Assembly: GCF_030272615.1 (NCBI RefSeq)
Contig: NC_081412.1
Location: forward strand, 24,119,860-24,183,859
Length of the DNA stretch: 64,000 nt
Direction of reading: 5' to 3'
Origin: Cryptomeria japonica
Taxonomy: Eukaryota; Streptophyta; Pinopsida; Cupressales; Cupressaceae
Made by a program: the position numbers and the translations under genes. Shown piece by piece: positions 11,513-22,921 of this stretch. Positions within the stretch are counted from its first letter, which is position 1. Each line of letters starts with the position of its first letter. The notes under the pieces were generated by a model. It ran no database searches and was not told the DNA's origin. It saw only the letters and a program-made list of their open reading frames with translations.

Positions 11513-11831
11513 TGTTGCCGGGAATAATCATTATGTTATGTTGTTATATTATGTTTATGTTGTCGTCGGTAATAATGAGTTACGGCGGTCAGTTAGTTAG
11601 CCGACGAGTAGGTAGTTGGAGTCGCGACGGTTGTGTCGTACCCCTTCGGTATTATATATTGTGTACCTTTTCTTCAAAGTAGGATCATGTTAGTCGTGTC
11701 AGATATAATGTTATAAGCACTTGATGTACATGGACTGTTGAATTAATATAGAGACTGGTTATTTAATATATTTCCATTATGTTCTGTGCATTTACTTTCT
11801 GCATTTAATCGTTTACCCGAGAGGGCAAACA
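11513..11831 (+). repeat. gypsy-1 right LTR
   Basis: It begins TGTTGCC and ends AAACA, is one base shorter than the left LTR and is followed by the target duplication AAGTG. Confidence 0.93.
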
Positions 11832-13241
11832 AAGTGGATCTACCAAACAAAATTTTCTGCAAATGGGTCGATTGATAAGCATAAGGCTCGCCTGGTCACC
11901 AAAGGATTATCCCAGGTTGTTGGGATTGACTACTTTGAGGCTTTTGTGCCAATTGCCAAGATGAATTCCATCTAACTTGTCCTTGCTATTGCTACAACCC
12001 ATCATTGGGAAGTTCATCATATGGATGTGAAAAGTGTTTTTCTTCACGGCGACCTTCAAGAGGAGATATATATGGAGCAGCCACAGGGGTTCGCCCAGGA
12101 TCCTTCACTCGTTTGTCACCTTCGGAAGTCTCTCTATGGCCTTAAACAGACCCCTCATGCTTGGTATGCCAAGATGGACTCCATCCTTCTATCATTTGGG
12201 TTCAATCGGTGCCATTCTAATCCAAACGTCTATATTTTGTTGCTGGATGATACTCCCACCTTCCTTGTTCTCTATGTTGATGACTTGTTTATCACTAGGA
12301 GTCAGTCATCCCATGTCAAGGCAGTCAAAACAACCCTTCATGATCGCTTCTTGATGTCTGACTTAGGCCTACTCCACTACTTCTTAGGGATTGAGATTAC
12401 TCAGTCACCTTCTGGTATCTTCATTGGACAACCTAAGTACTCTCTTGATATGCTCTTGAGATTTTGCATGGCTAACTATAAGCCTGCACCGACTCCATTT
12501 CTGTTAGGAGTCAAACTTGAGGCTTCTTGTTCTTCACCCTTGGCAGATGCTACCTTATATTGTCAATTAGTTGGAAGCCTCATATATTTGAGTCACATGA
12601 GGCCTGATATTTCATATGCAGTGGGCTTGGTCTCTAGCTTCATGCAGGAGCCACATGAGCTGCATTAGAAAGCAGTTAAGCAGATTCTTTACTATGTACA
12701 TGGTACTCATATTTATGCGATTCATTATACAATGGGCATGGATATTGACTTGGTGGGATATACAGATTCAGATTGGGCGGGTGATTCTCAGGATCACAAG
12801 TCCACTTCAGGGTATTGCTTCTCTCTTGGTTCTAGTCCAGTTTCTTGGCTGAGCAAGAAACAATCTGCTATTGCTCTTTCATCTACTGAGGCTGAGTATC
12901 AAGGAGCAGTTAATGCTACTACTAAGGCCATTTGGCTTCAGAACATTCTCACTCAGTTTGGCATTTCCTTTCAAAATCCTACAGTCATCTTTTGTGACAA
13001 CCATAGTGCTATTCAGATTTCTCGCAATCCGGTCCATCATCAATGAACCAAGCACATTGAGATTCACATGCACTACATTAGGGAGCTGATTCATGAGCAG
13101 GTTCTTGATCTTCATTACTGTCTGACATCATATCAAACTACAGACATCTTCACCAAACCATTCACTGAGAGAAAGTTCATTCATTTGAGAGCTTCGCCTG
13201 GGGTGCGACAAGTGTTCTCTTTTGTTGGGGTGGCTTCTTAG
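11832..13241 (+). pseudogene. copia-1 reverse transcriptase and RNase H, right part (broken)
   Basis: Reading resumes after gypsy-1: KWIYQTKFSANG, DKHKARLVTKG, a stop near 11973, then the long frame 12021-12668 with MDVKSVFLHGDLQEEIYMEQ, LYGLKQTPHAWY and the catalytic box VLYVDDLFI (YVDD, about 12270). A stop at about 12666 and a frameshift precede RNase H (YTDSDWAGDSQDHKSTSGY, LSSTEAEYQGAV, FCDNHSAIQISRNPVHHQ, then a stop near 13044, TKHIEIHMHYIRELI, TTDIFTKPFTERKF). All copia motifs are present, but the frame is broken in several places. Confidence 0.88.
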
Positions 13242-13389
13242 CTCTCTCTCTCTCTCTCTCTATTCTAGGGGGGTGTACTCTCATTTATTGGGGGGAGCTT
13301 CTTCTTTGTTGGGGGGAGGACTATGTACATGGGTACCTCATTAGGCTGCATTTGACGGGATCCATATTTTCACCCACCTAAGCTATGCT

Positions 13390-13399
13390 TAAGGGGGGA
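13390..13399 (+). other. copia-1 polypurine tract
   Basis: TAAGGGGGGA lies directly before the right LTR. A CT-rich microsatellite (13239-13261) and GGGGGG-containing stretches lie just upstream in the 3' untranslated part. Confidence 0.8.
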
Positions 13400-13647
13400 T
13401 GTTAGTGTAGGTTTTTATTTTCCTAGTTGGGTTTATTATTTTCCCTTTTTCCTAGGTTTTTCCTACACTTTAATTAAGCTTGCTTAGGTTAATTAAACAT
13501 TTTTACTTAAGACAAGTGGGTATTGAGGTGTCGGCATGCTATGAGGAGGTGCATTTACTATGTTTAGACCATCATGGTGGTCTCTCCTCATTAGCCAGTA
13601 TTGCAACCTTCACCCCTCTCTTGAGTCTATATAAACATGCTACCTTG
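13400..13647 (+). repeat. copia-1 right LTR, truncated
   Basis: It matches 1145-1394 of the left LTR, including the TATA box, and then stops after GCTACCTTG. The remaining part of the LTR is absent and unrelated gene-like sequence follows. Confidence 0.88.
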
Positions 13648-13809
13648 AATGTTTATAATGACGTCCTTGGAAGCAATGCCGTCTGTAAAATGTGAAGATG
13701 CAGGCAGTGTGGGATGCGGAAGGCGCAGCACAGAACCATCTGAAAAGATCTTCAACTTCCCTTCTTTCTCTCTTTCCACAATTATATAGTCTTTGCAAAT
13801 GGTCTGCAT
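13648..13809 (-). pseudogene. carboxylesterase (CXE/alpha-beta hydrolase) N-terminal fragment
   Basis: A minus-strand frame from ATG 13809 reads about 54 residues: MQTICKDYIIVEREKEG, KLKIFSDGSVLRLPHPTLPA, then SSHFTDGIASKDVIIN. The pattern of a short beta strand, DGSV-R-P-P and a final ASKDV is typical of the N-terminus of plant carboxylesterases (CXE and HIDH-like), upstream of the HGGG oxyanion hole, which is not present here. The frame is cut exactly where the copia-1 LTR ends, so the rest of the gene was lost or moved. The region 13810-13900 could be its 5' flank. The family call rests on this short stretch alone. Confidence 0.55.
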
Positions 13810-13954
13810 CTCCTCAACTTCTCCTTAAGCATCCGTTCTTAGTCTTTCCACAAAACTATGCGCATGGCTATGCGCCCCAAATAGTTAGTCCACTATATCC
13901 TACGTAACAAAGCTAAATCGTTTTCCATTAAGATTAATGTGTTGAAATATCTTC

Positions 13955-14323
13955 TTGTTGACCGAACGAACGAAGGGACTCGCCGCTGCTCCTCCTGAGA
14001 AACCTTGCAGAAAAAATAAGAAAGTCGAGCAGCCTGCAAGGAATGGGTTAAGAAAAAAGACCAATCGAATTCTTGAAGAGGGTGAAATTCCTTCAATTAA
14101 GATGGCAATTATTCCACTCGAGAGAAGTTTGCCGCCTTCATTATTGGGTTGTATTATAGGACGTAGCCAACCTGCAAGCAGATGCAAACTTCTTCTCTTT
14201 GCCCTTAGATACGCCTTGACAACCTCAAAATGGAGATGCTATCATGACATAAAATTGATTAACAAATCAAATCATTTAAAGCTATCTGCTTTAAACTCAT
14301 TCTCATCCAACTTTCCTTTCTGA
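13955..14323 (+). CDS. unrecognised ORF, conserved in a second copy at 34839
   Basis: The frame reads KPCRKNKKVEQPARNGLRKK, then EEGEIPSIKM and IIPLERSLPPSLLGCIIG. The copy at 34899-35126 has the same reading with early base changes that are silent (AAT/AAC, CAG/CAA, AGA/CGA, ACC/ACG), which favours this strand and frame as once coding. The N-terminal basic, proline-containing segment resembles no family I can name. The upstream 40 bases (TERTKGLAAAPPE) are not shared with the other copy. The ends are uncertain and it may be a single exon or a fragment. Confidence 0.4.
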   Translation: MLTERTKGLAAAPPEKPCRKNKKVEQPARNGLRKKTNRILEEGEIPSIKMAIIPLERSLPPSLLGCIIGRSQPASRCKLLLFALRYALTTSKWRCYHDIKLINKSNHLKLSALNSFSSNFPF

Positions 14324-15640
14324 CCTCATAGTCATCTGAGCAAACTACCTAGTAATCCTCCATAAGATAAGGTGAGTGGCAACTATTTTTAATGAATTCG
14401 AAGATGAAGAGCCAGGGGGATTCCATACAATGTTTTCAACTCAAATTTTTAAAGCTATGTACCAATCATAATTTTGAGCATCTAGAGTATCCGAGAGGTA
14501 CTTGTGTAGTGGTTTCTTTGAAATCTGAACATAATCTTGTTGTAGAGTAAGGATTCATCACCACTTATTCATCAATAGTTGCAACATGTGTCTTTTGAGT
14601 TTGAAATAATTGGCTAGGAGGTTTTTCCCAATGGATTTTCTCTTTTTCCTATTGGTTTTAATTTGGTACATCATTAGTCTTTGTTCCGGGATTCAAGTCA
14701 CTTTTTATCCATCTAGTTACACTTAAGGGCAGTACTAAGTGTGTAATATTCTACCTAGAATATTTCTTCTAGATAATTTTTTCTTGTTGATGTTGTCTAC
14801 TATGGATAAGCTTGTTGAGGTGTACTTTCTCTCATACAGTTTCATAACCCACATTCTAGATAGCAGCTGTTATTCTTGATAGCCCATCCTCTTGCTATAT
14901 ATTGTCAATCATATTGTGAGTTTAGAAAATCCATTTTGACTATTGTATTGCACATTCTATATTTTAGTTAATCCCTTAACTTTTTGATATTAACAATCTA
15001 TTCTAAGATCTTGGCTATTCCTACAAGAAATGTCAATACCCTAGATAATCTTAAAATGCCACAATAATATAGAGGCAAGCAAGCTTAACCCAAATAAGAA
15101 TAGAAGAGAATGGTACACGAGCAGGTTATTTGGATCAAAATAAAGAAACTAGAATTTGGTGCTTAACTAACTACCATCTAAAAACAAATGGTGAGAATCT
15201 AAAATAATATCAATGTATTTTAATGAAACATGACCAATATTTAAGTAAATTGGTCAAAATTGATCATAATTCAGATGTTAACATATAAAAGCATATATTT
15301 TCAAATTCTTCTCCATATGTGTGTGTGTGATATTTTAGAAAAGGGCATTTTGTCCTTGTAGGCATGAATATATGATGATTATGTCAATTTAAGTGTTTTT
15401 AATCGGAATTCCTAGTAACAATAGTTAGCCTTCAATTTTTTAACATATTGTATTCATTGGTTTTAAATGTTATTCTTAAACACCAAATAGGTTAATAGGT
15501 TAAAGGTATATTTTTGCTAATAAAAATATTAAAATTATTTGCCACTTTTATATGTTATTAGAGTGTAAATTGTTTTTGATTCTTTAACAATTTAATCATG
15601 TTACATGTTATAATAAAGTATGTTACATGTTTAATGTTGT
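14220..15640. repeat. repeat module M, copy 1
   Basis: Non-coding AT-rich module also present at 17700-19036, 35130-36590, 39340-40740 and, internally deleted, 43800-44230. Landmarks are a CCTCATAGTCATCTGAGC stretch, ATTTTGAGCATC, a (TG)n tract (15318-15329) and CCTAGTAACAATAG. All copies are in the same orientation. No gene is seen. Confidence 0.85.
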
Positions 15641-16262
15641 TGAAGATGATGGCAATGATCTTAAATCTGTGGATGGGTCAATTTTCCTGGATGCACTTTT
15701 TGCCTTGGAACTGCTTCTTTACCCTCATTTGGTGGTGTGTCGGCTTGCTCACCTAGCTTTTCCGGCAGTTGCTAGGGATCTCGGTGGCGGTCCGCTCTTT
15801 CTGGACTTTGTATATGCATTGATGCTCCATGGTAATGATGTTGGTAGGGGTGTGGCCGGTGCCATGTTTTGGGGGTTTGGGCTCAATGGTGGTGCTGCAA
15901 CCGGGGGTTTTGTTAACCCTTCTTCTGACTACAATGTTTTTTAGCCCCCTTGCTTCCTTTTTCTTTCCTTTCTAGATACCTTCAGCAGGTTTGGGTGTTT
16001 TTTGGAGCTTTTTGTTCGCTGGTAGCCTGTTATTACTATGTTTTATGTGGCTTCCCTCAATGCTCACTATGATTCTTTTTTGGTGAGGGTTGTTTTTGCT
16101 CTTTGTCCCTGGTCTCCTGGGACTTTTTCTAATTTGGGTTTTCCTCCTATAGAGGTGGAGGGGTTATTTCTGTGTTGGACTGTTAAAGGAATGTTCGGGC
16201 TTTTGGGCTATTATCCTCCTGGATTTTCTAAGGTGGCACTTTCTCCTCTTGAGGTGTCATAG
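15641..16262. repeat. T-rich sequence, partly repeated at 19037
   Basis: 15945-16255 matches 19037-19370. The plus strand is T-rich. The minus strand gives lysine- and proline-rich open stretches (for example KKEKGSKGA-like), as in gag or LINE first ORFs, but the frames are broken and no domain is recognised. 15627-15944 has a 105-residue plus-strand frame without family signs. Possible old retroelement remnant. Confidence 0.4.
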
Positions 16263-17612
16263 GAGAAATCTATGGTGGATTTTATGAAGTACTTGGACAA
16301 AGAGATTAAAGGTTCTTTGAGAAGTTGGATGGTCATAATTTGGGAAATCTCTAATGGTTTAGATAGGTCCACTGACATATGTATTCAGAAGGCATTGTAT
16401 AAGATTCTTTTGGATTTAGAATACAATTTCAAGCATTGGAACACCGTTGAAATTGTACAATCACTAAATTTGTTGGATATTGATGCTGCTAGGACATGTT
16501 GTTGTCATTGATGTCAACATAATCTTGTGTTTTGGTGTTACAGAAAGTTGTTTGGTGATCCGATGTCTGCAATGAGTTGGTCTGGTGGTTGGGATGCTAA
16601 ATCAACTAGAGATACTTCATTTATTCCATGATTCTATGTGGCGATTTGGTCGAGTTGTGGATTTTGGCATAAAGACTGTTCTTCTGTGCTCTATAGTTGG
16701 CAGAGTCCGGTATTTGATCCTTTGTGCTCTGGTATGATCACATTTTTGGTTGCGGATCTGGGAGAGTATTTTGGATGTTCATATGTATCTTCATTTCAAA
16801 TGGTTCATGATTTAGTGCTCCGCAAGTTATCTTTCTAGTCTGAATTATTGCTGATAAGTGTTCTTGAGTATTAGCGTGTTGATCGATGAAGATTTGAATA
16901 AAGATGGAGATGAAGGGTTGCGTCAATGTTCAACACTCGTGGTCATGTCATTTCGCAGCCAAATTTCAATGAAGTAATTTCACTTATGGTCATCTGCGCA
17001 AATACGAGACAATATTTAACTGGGATAGTTGGTAGAGAGTGCATGTATACGTCTTGCTTTATTTTTTTCATTTCTTTGTATTTACATTTTCTCACTGATT
17101 TTTTCATGCCTGTTCTTTTCTCGAGATTTAATTTTTTTATTCCTTTTAAAAACTTTTTATGCTAATCAATCATTACATGATAAAGTTTCAAAATCAAGGG
17201 AAATTTTAGGGTATTATAATCAATGAATTTTAATAAATTTTTAATGATTGTTTCTTTATTAAGTAAATTTTAGAAAAAAAGTCATTTGATCATCAAGTTT
17301 TGTATAATTTTTTAAACTAGCGATTAATAAGGGCTAGTGGCTCTAGTCATTTTGATAGTATACCAACTCAAGGGTGTCTTGAATGGCTATCCACTTCAAA
17401 GCATATCCTTGCAAAGCAAAATCTTTTTATATTTAGATTACAAGCTTCTATATCTAGAGACCAAGCACCTATATATCAAACCCTTGAATTAAGTTCACCA
17501 ATGTAGGCTACGTACCAACCATTATTTTGAGCATCCGAGAGTATCCGAAAGTTACTTGTGTAGCGGTTTCTTTGAATCTGAACAAGTAATCTTGTTTTGA
17601 GTAAAGATTCAT
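16255..17612. repeat. repeat module N, copy 1
   Basis: It matches 41965-43345 in the same orientation. The part from 16924 on also matches the upstream region of the terpene synthase gene (33687-33960), so the module carries promoter-side sequence of that family. Open frames at 16272 and 16638 are shared by both copies, but most base changes would alter the protein. Confidence 0.85.
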
Positions 17613-17661
17613 CCACAAATTTCTCAGTCTTGGGAATTCGACAAATTGCTTCTACAACCAT
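17476..17661 (-). pseudogene. terpene synthase first-exon relic, copy A
   Basis: ATG at 17661 (minus) reads MVVEAICRIPKTEKFVDES, which lines up with MAAVATCQISENEKLVDR of the copy at 33474. The preceding sequence (GTAGAAAGA before ATG) is also shared. After about 18 residues the frame runs into module M/N non-coding sequence. No further terpene synthase exon follows, so it is a first-exon relic. Confidence 0.5.
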
Positions 17662-17699
17662 TCTTTCTACGTTGCTATTTTTCAAATATCCAATGCCTC

Positions 17700-18773
17700 T
17701 GATAATAGACTATGACAATGGTTATTATCATTTAAAGCTATCTACATTAAGCTCATTCTCATTCAGCTTATCTTTCTCACCTCATAGCCATCTGAGCAGA
17801 CTACCTAGTAATCCTCCATAAGATAACGAGAGTGGCATTTGTTGTTAATTAATTCAAAGATGAAGAGATTTTTCTACATTTAGAGGAGGAATTCCATACA
17901 AGGTTTTCAAATAAAAAATTTTAAAGTTGTGTACCAATCTTAATTTTAAGAATCCGAGAGTATCATAGAGGTACTTGTGGAGTGTTTTCTTTGAATTTGA
18001 ACTTAATCTTGTTGTAGAGCAAGGATTCATCACCAGTTCTTCATCAATAGTTGCAACATGTTCCTTTTGAGTTTGAAATAATTGGCTAGAAGGTTTTTCC
18101 CAGTGGATTTTCTCCTTTTCCTATTAGTTTTAAGTTGTTACATCATTAGTCTTTGATCCAACACCCAAATCACTTTTTATCCATCTAGTTAAGCTTAAGG
18201 ACGGTACTAAGTGTATAATACTCTACCTAGAATATGTCTTATATATAGTTTATCTTGTTGATGCTATCCACTATGGATAATCTTGTTGAGTTACATACTC
18301 TCTTGCATAGAGTTGCATAACCTATATTCTAGATAGCAACTGTTATTCTTGATATCCCATCCTCTTGCTATATATTTGTCAATCATATTGTGAGTTTAGC
18401 AAATCCATTTTGACTATTGCATTGCACATTCTATAATTTATTTAATCTCTTAACTTGTTGATATCAACCATCTACTCTAAGATCTTGGCTATTCCCATAA
18501 GAAATGTCACTAGCCTTTAGTCTTAAACCAACACAATATTATAGAGGCAAGCTGACCCAAATAAGAATAGAAGATAGAATGGTGCCTTATTTGGATCAAA
18601 ATAAAGAAACTAAAATTTGGTGCATAACTAACTACCATATATAAAAATGGTTAGAATCTAAAATAATATCAATGTCTTTTAATGAAACATGACCAATATT
18701 TAAGTAAGCCGGTCAAAATTGGTCATAATTAAATATATAAACATACAAAAGCCCATATTTTTAAATACTTGTC

Positions 18774-18808
<35 letters not shown>

Positions 18809-19036
18809 TTTAAAAAAAGGGTATTATGTCCTTGTAGATGTGAATATATGATGATTATGTCAATTTAAGTGTTTTTAATTGGAATTCCTAGTAACAATAG
18901 CTAGCCTTCAATTTTTTAACAAATTATATTCATTGGTTTTAAATGTTATTCTTAAACATCAAATAGGTTAATAGGTTAAAGGCATATTTTCCTAATAAAA
19001 AATTAATATTATTCAAGTCGCTTTTATATGTATCCT
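17700..19036. repeat. repeat module M, copy 2
   Basis: It is the same module as 14220-15640, with a longer (TG)n tract at 18776-18807. No gene is seen. Confidence 0.85.
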
Positions 19037-19641
19037 ACAATGTTTTTTACCCCCCTTGCTTCCTTTTTCTTTCCTTTCTAGATATCTTCGGCGGGTTTGG
19101 GGGTTTTTCAGAGCTTTTTGGTGGCTGGTAGCCTGTTATTCCTATGTTTTATGTGGCTTCCCTCGATGCTCACTCTGATTCTTTTTTGGTGAGGGTTGTT
19201 TTTTCTCTTTGTCCCTAGTCTCCTGGGACTTTTTCTAATCTGGGTTGTCCTCCTATATAGATGGAGGGGTTGTTTCTATGTTGGACCGTGAAAGGAATGT
19301 TTGGGCTTTTGGGCTGCTCTCCTCCTGGCATTTTTGAGGCAGCCATTTCTCCTATTGAAGTGGAGATTCGGTGGCTGGGAGTGGTCTGGCTTCTACTTGC
19401 TGCAAGAGGGTTTTCTAGGCTGTCGTTCTTCCTTCTTCCTTTTCCTATTGAGGCGGGCCTCTTTCCTATTGAGGTGCGGAGATGGAGTGAAGAGGCCTTT
19501 CGGTTGATGTTGTTGCTCGAGTTTCTCATTGAGGTTACCTGTCATTTCATTCATAGGTGTCTTCACAGAAAGGTCTGGGTCTTCTTTGTACCTACCTCCC
19601 AGTTTATTTTGTGAGTTGAGCGAGCCTATCAAACCCCTCCT
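19037..19641. repeat. T-rich repeat next to the assembly gap
   Basis: The first 330 bp match 15945-16262. The rest, up to the N run, gives a minus-strand polar frame (TPMNEMTGNLNEKLEQQHQ, then NRKRKKEERQPRKPSCSK) that looks more protein-like than the plus strand, but it enters the gap and no family is recognised. Confidence 0.4.
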
Positions 19642-20141
19642 NNNNNNNNNNNNNNNNNNNNNNNNNNNNNNNNNNNNNNNNNNNNNNNNNNNNNNNNNNN
19701 NNNNNNNNNNNNNNNNNNNNNNNNNNNNNNNNNNNNNNNNNNNNNNNNNNNNNNNNNNNNNNNNNNNNNNNNNNNNNNNNNNNNNNNNNNNNNNNNNNNN
19801 NNNNNNNNNNNNNNNNNNNNNNNNNNNNNNNNNNNNNNNNNNNNNNNNNNNNNNNNNNNNNNNNNNNNNNNNNNNNNNNNNNNNNNNNNNNNNNNNNNNN
19901 NNNNNNNNNNNNNNNNNNNNNNNNNNNNNNNNNNNNNNNNNNNNNNNNNNNNNNNNNNNNNNNNNNNNNNNNNNNNNNNNNNNNNNNNNNNNNNNNNNNN
20001 NNNNNNNNNNNNNNNNNNNNNNNNNNNNNNNNNNNNNNNNNNNNNNNNNNNNNNNNNNNNNNNNNNNNNNNNNNNNNNNNNNNNNNNNNNNNNNNNNNNN
20101 NNNNNNNNNNNNNNNNNNNNNNNNNNNNNNNNNNNNNNNNN
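19642..20141. other. assembly gap (500 N)
   Basis: Exactly 500 N, a conventional placeholder length. Anything reading across it is meaningless. Confidence 0.99.
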
Positions 20142-21239
20142 TTATTATGTGGGTATTAAAATAAATTATATATTTGGAAAGTACACTCAGAGGGCTATCT
20201 TTTATATTACTGACTTTTTCCAAGATTCAATCTCTAAGTGTTTCAAAATTTAAGCTCAAATGAGACAAAATCTGAAAAATCAGCGAAAACACTTCCACTT
20301 TTTGGCCAAAAAGTGGACTCATCTTCTTGCACTGACCCCCTTAATAAAAAATAGTCAATTCAAGGGAAACTATTGTCAAATTTTGAGGCACTTCATTTAT
20401 TCTTTCCCCTTGAGTCACCAGGATTTTGGTAAAACCCTACAACAATGAAACTTGAGTCTGTATCTCTCTCTTTATTTTCTTGACCTCGTCTAATCTAGAG
20501 CATGTGACATCCATTTGAACCTTGGATTATTTAATATCCGTCATCTTGAAAGGACGGTCCAAATCAATGGTCATAATTTGGCAATCTAACATATTCCTAT
20601 CTCTTAGATCATTCTCTACTACATGCAAGCCTGCTCATAATACACCTGAATACAATCGTTTTTCTTCTTTATCGTAGACATAGTTCTAGCCTGTTTTTAT
20701 TGATGGATGAGATTCTTCTTCTCTGATTAATTCATTCATGTCTAGAGGGAGTATCTGAAACTATTTCTTTGTATTCAATTTTGTGTTTGATCCAACCCAC
20801 ATTATCTATTATTTGCTCTATATGAAAGACTTCTTCCTCTTGTTGCATTGCTTCCTCCACTAGCACCTTTTTAATTGTTGGGAGAATAGTGTCTCAACCT
20901 TGCATTTACATATGGTTACTATTTATAGATAGTTTTTATTTGAGCACGAAATGTTGTGAATTTCTCCCTGAAGCTTCTAGTTGGATAGATAAGTATTCTG
21001 GTAAACTTACGTCACAAGATCACAGCTATTTTTGAAGATATTAAAATTTATGTTTTGGAGGGATCTAATGAAAGGTTTAAATTTGATTTTGAGGACTTTA
21101 GAGGATCCTAAATGCCTTGAAAAGTGGGTGTGAGAATCATAGGGGCATAGGGGCTTATGAGGCAATAGAGAACTTCGTGATCTTTTTGGCGCTTCAAATG
21201 GCTCATCAATCGGACACACAGTTCGCACGTTATGGCCTC
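20142..21239. other. no gene seen
   Basis: AT-rich sequence without long frames. It probably belongs to the U3 side of the LTR-like sequence that continues to 21661. Confidence 0.4.
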
Positions 21240-21661
21240 CAAAAGTTTGTACTCCTGAAATAGGAAATATAATTTGTATTGGACACATAAATGAGCTATA
21301 AAAGGGAGGGACACGTGTTTATGTGTGTTGTAACACGTCATAGGGCATTTAGAAGGGAGATAAGGTCAGCTACACCTTATTGGGTGGTTTTAGCCCATGG
21401 TTTTCTATTGTCGTTTGACGGTTTCTTGTATTGTATCTCCTATATATGAGGTGCGTGAGATAGAGGTTGAGTGTAAGAGTTTTTTGGCTATTGAGTTACC
21501 TCTGAATCTCTGAATAGTGGTACTCCTGCAAAGAGATTGCTATGCAAGTATATTGTAATATGTTTTGATTGTAGAATAATATATTGGGCGGCTTTTGGAG
21601 TGTGGGGATTTTCTCCCGAAAGGGTTTTCCCCACGTAAATCACCATGTTATGGTTTGAATG
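21240..21661 (+). mobile_element. LTR-like sequence, left part (interrupted by gypsy-2)
   Basis: A TATA box (TATAAAAG at 21297-21304) is followed by a sequence typical of the R/U5 part of plant LTRs: GGGTTTTCCCCACGTAAATC at 21622-21641. The sequence is cut by gypsy-2 and resumes at 29512 with about 110 bp (to a region of TACATTAATTG near 29625). No matching second LTR is seen, so it could be a solo LTR. Confidence 0.5.
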
Positions 21662-22908
21662 TGTAAAGCGGAAAATAATCGAACCCTACTCGTTCTCCCC
21701 TCCCCAACTCCGAGGAGAGAGAAGGGAGAGTCACTAGGGTTGATGGTTTTCACTTAGGAGGGACTTTACATTCAAAAGAGGGGTTGAAACCCACAAGATC
21801 CAATCCCACGCAATGCAAGATTAGATTCTATATGAGTTTCAAGGGTTGTGATAGCAAGGATACCCTCTTTTGTAAAGAATGTAGATAGAAAGATTGAACT
21901 AGGAATGCATGCAAAGTAGGAAAGATTCACTTATAAACAGAGATAGGAATATGATATGAAGCTGCGGAACTGGAATTAGCAGTAAAATGTCGAGACGGCG
22001 CTGTCCTGCAAATTTGAGCAAAAGTTGACGGGACGATGGCGCCCGGCGTGCACACGGTCCTCCGAAAAATCCGCGAAACGAAGGGGGATTTGTTCGTCTC
22101 TGCACAAGGATTCCAGATCTTCAATTTCAACCGCGTACCTACAACCTACACACAGAAAAGCGAAGACGATTGGGGGGTTAGGGATTAGGGGTTTGCCCTT
22201 AGGTCAAACCCCGGTTTTGGAATTAACCAAGAAATGAGAAATGCTTGTAAATGTAATGTAAAACAAGTACTAATACCTTGTTGTAAGGATGTTTGTATCC
22301 TTATATGCTTGTTGTAGATGTTGTTGTATGTTGTATGTTGTAATATGTGATCTCCTCTTCAATGGTTGAATCCTTGTCTTGAATGCAACACTTAGCCTTG
22401 AATGGAGACTTAGAATGATCAATTGCTTGAAGGAATGCTTGAATGCTTGAATGCTTGAATGTTTGAATATCGTTTCCACCTTTTTCCATCCCTCCCAAAA
22501 TGAGAGAGGAAAATTAGTTTATATACTTGCCAATTAGGGTTAAAAGACTGATTTTCCCGACCTTAGGCCGACCAGGAAATGTTATTTTCCAATTTGCAAA
22601 CAAAAAGGCCCGAAGTCCCATAGGAGACTGGGCCCAAAATAGGGCCAGGGACTAGGGCGCTGGGCGCCATGGTCCTGGGGGACCAGGGCACTGGGTGCCC
22701 TGGTCCTGAAGGACCAGGGCGCTGGGCGCTCTGGTCCCACCTCCCGGGACAGCAGGGTGCAAGGAGGATCAGGCCAGGGTGCTAAGAAATGTAGTTTTTG
22801 ATGTCATGAGCAAGTTTCGGGGTCTCCATTCAAGTTTAGTGTTGCGTCGCCATCGTGAAGACCCAAATGCGGTCGAAATTGCAAGTGTCACAATTTTAGG
22901 ACGCTACA
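21662..22908 (-). repeat. gypsy-2 3' LTR
   Basis: On the plus strand it starts TGTAAAG and ends CGCTACA. It includes a GCTTGAAT tandem repeat (22437-22467) and a GC-rich hairpin-forming stretch (22640-22750) of CCAGGGCGCTGGGCGCC-like units. Confidence 0.92.
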
Positions 22909-22921
22909 TTTAGCCCCCACT
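22909..22921 (-). other. gypsy-2 polypurine tract
   Basis: On the minus strand AGTGGGGGCTAAA directly precedes the 3' LTR. Confidence 0.75.

Larger units (their letters stand above)
5318..11831 (+). mobile_element. gypsy-1: non-autonomous Ty3/gypsy element (gag-protease only)
   Basis: The LTRs are 320 and 319 bp and flanked by a perfect 5-bp target duplication, AAGTG (5313-5317 and 11832-11836). By eye they differ at only about seven sites, nearly all transitions, so the insertion is young compared with the decayed copia-1 around it. The interior has a primer-binding site, a small first ORF, a long gag-protease frame, then 2 kb of GC-rich repeats and a decayed coiled-coil frame. No reverse transcriptase, RNase H or integrase core is present. 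A remnant of a gypsy integrase C-terminus near 9145-9250 (YGKEVVVPIEF, then NGPKLKPYH) shows the parent lost its pol by internal deletion. Movement would need enzymes from a relative. Confidence 0.92.
1145..13647 (+). mobile_element. copia-1: degenerate Ty1/copia LTR retrotransposon with a nested gypsy element
   Basis: The element has a left LTR (1145-1571), a primer-binding site of the initiator-Met type, then gag, protease, integrase, reverse transcriptase and RNase H in copia order, a purine-rich tract and a right LTR starting at 13400. Removing the nested gypsy-1 (5318-11831 plus one copy of its target duplication) leaves about 6 kb. Every coding region has stops or frameshifts, so it is dead. 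The right LTR stops at 13647, about 180 bp short of the left one, and no target duplication of copia-1 can be seen. It lies in the left copy of the duplicated segment 1-1144. Confidence 0.93.

Noticed and set aside
13893-14187. Minus-strand frames opposite the KPCRKNKK ORF (also at 34649-35095)
   Set aside because: The silent-change pattern between the two copies supports the plus-strand frame upstream of the RG-rich gene start; the minus-strand reading there is taken as a shadow.
16272-16838. Two open frames shared by 41980-42546 that could suggest a conserved gene
   Set aside because: They are part of duplicated module N. Most base differences between the copies change the amino acid, both copies have the same internal stops, and no domain is recognisable.
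19393-20223. Long frames across the N run on both strands
   Set aside because: They exist only because N codons were counted as open.
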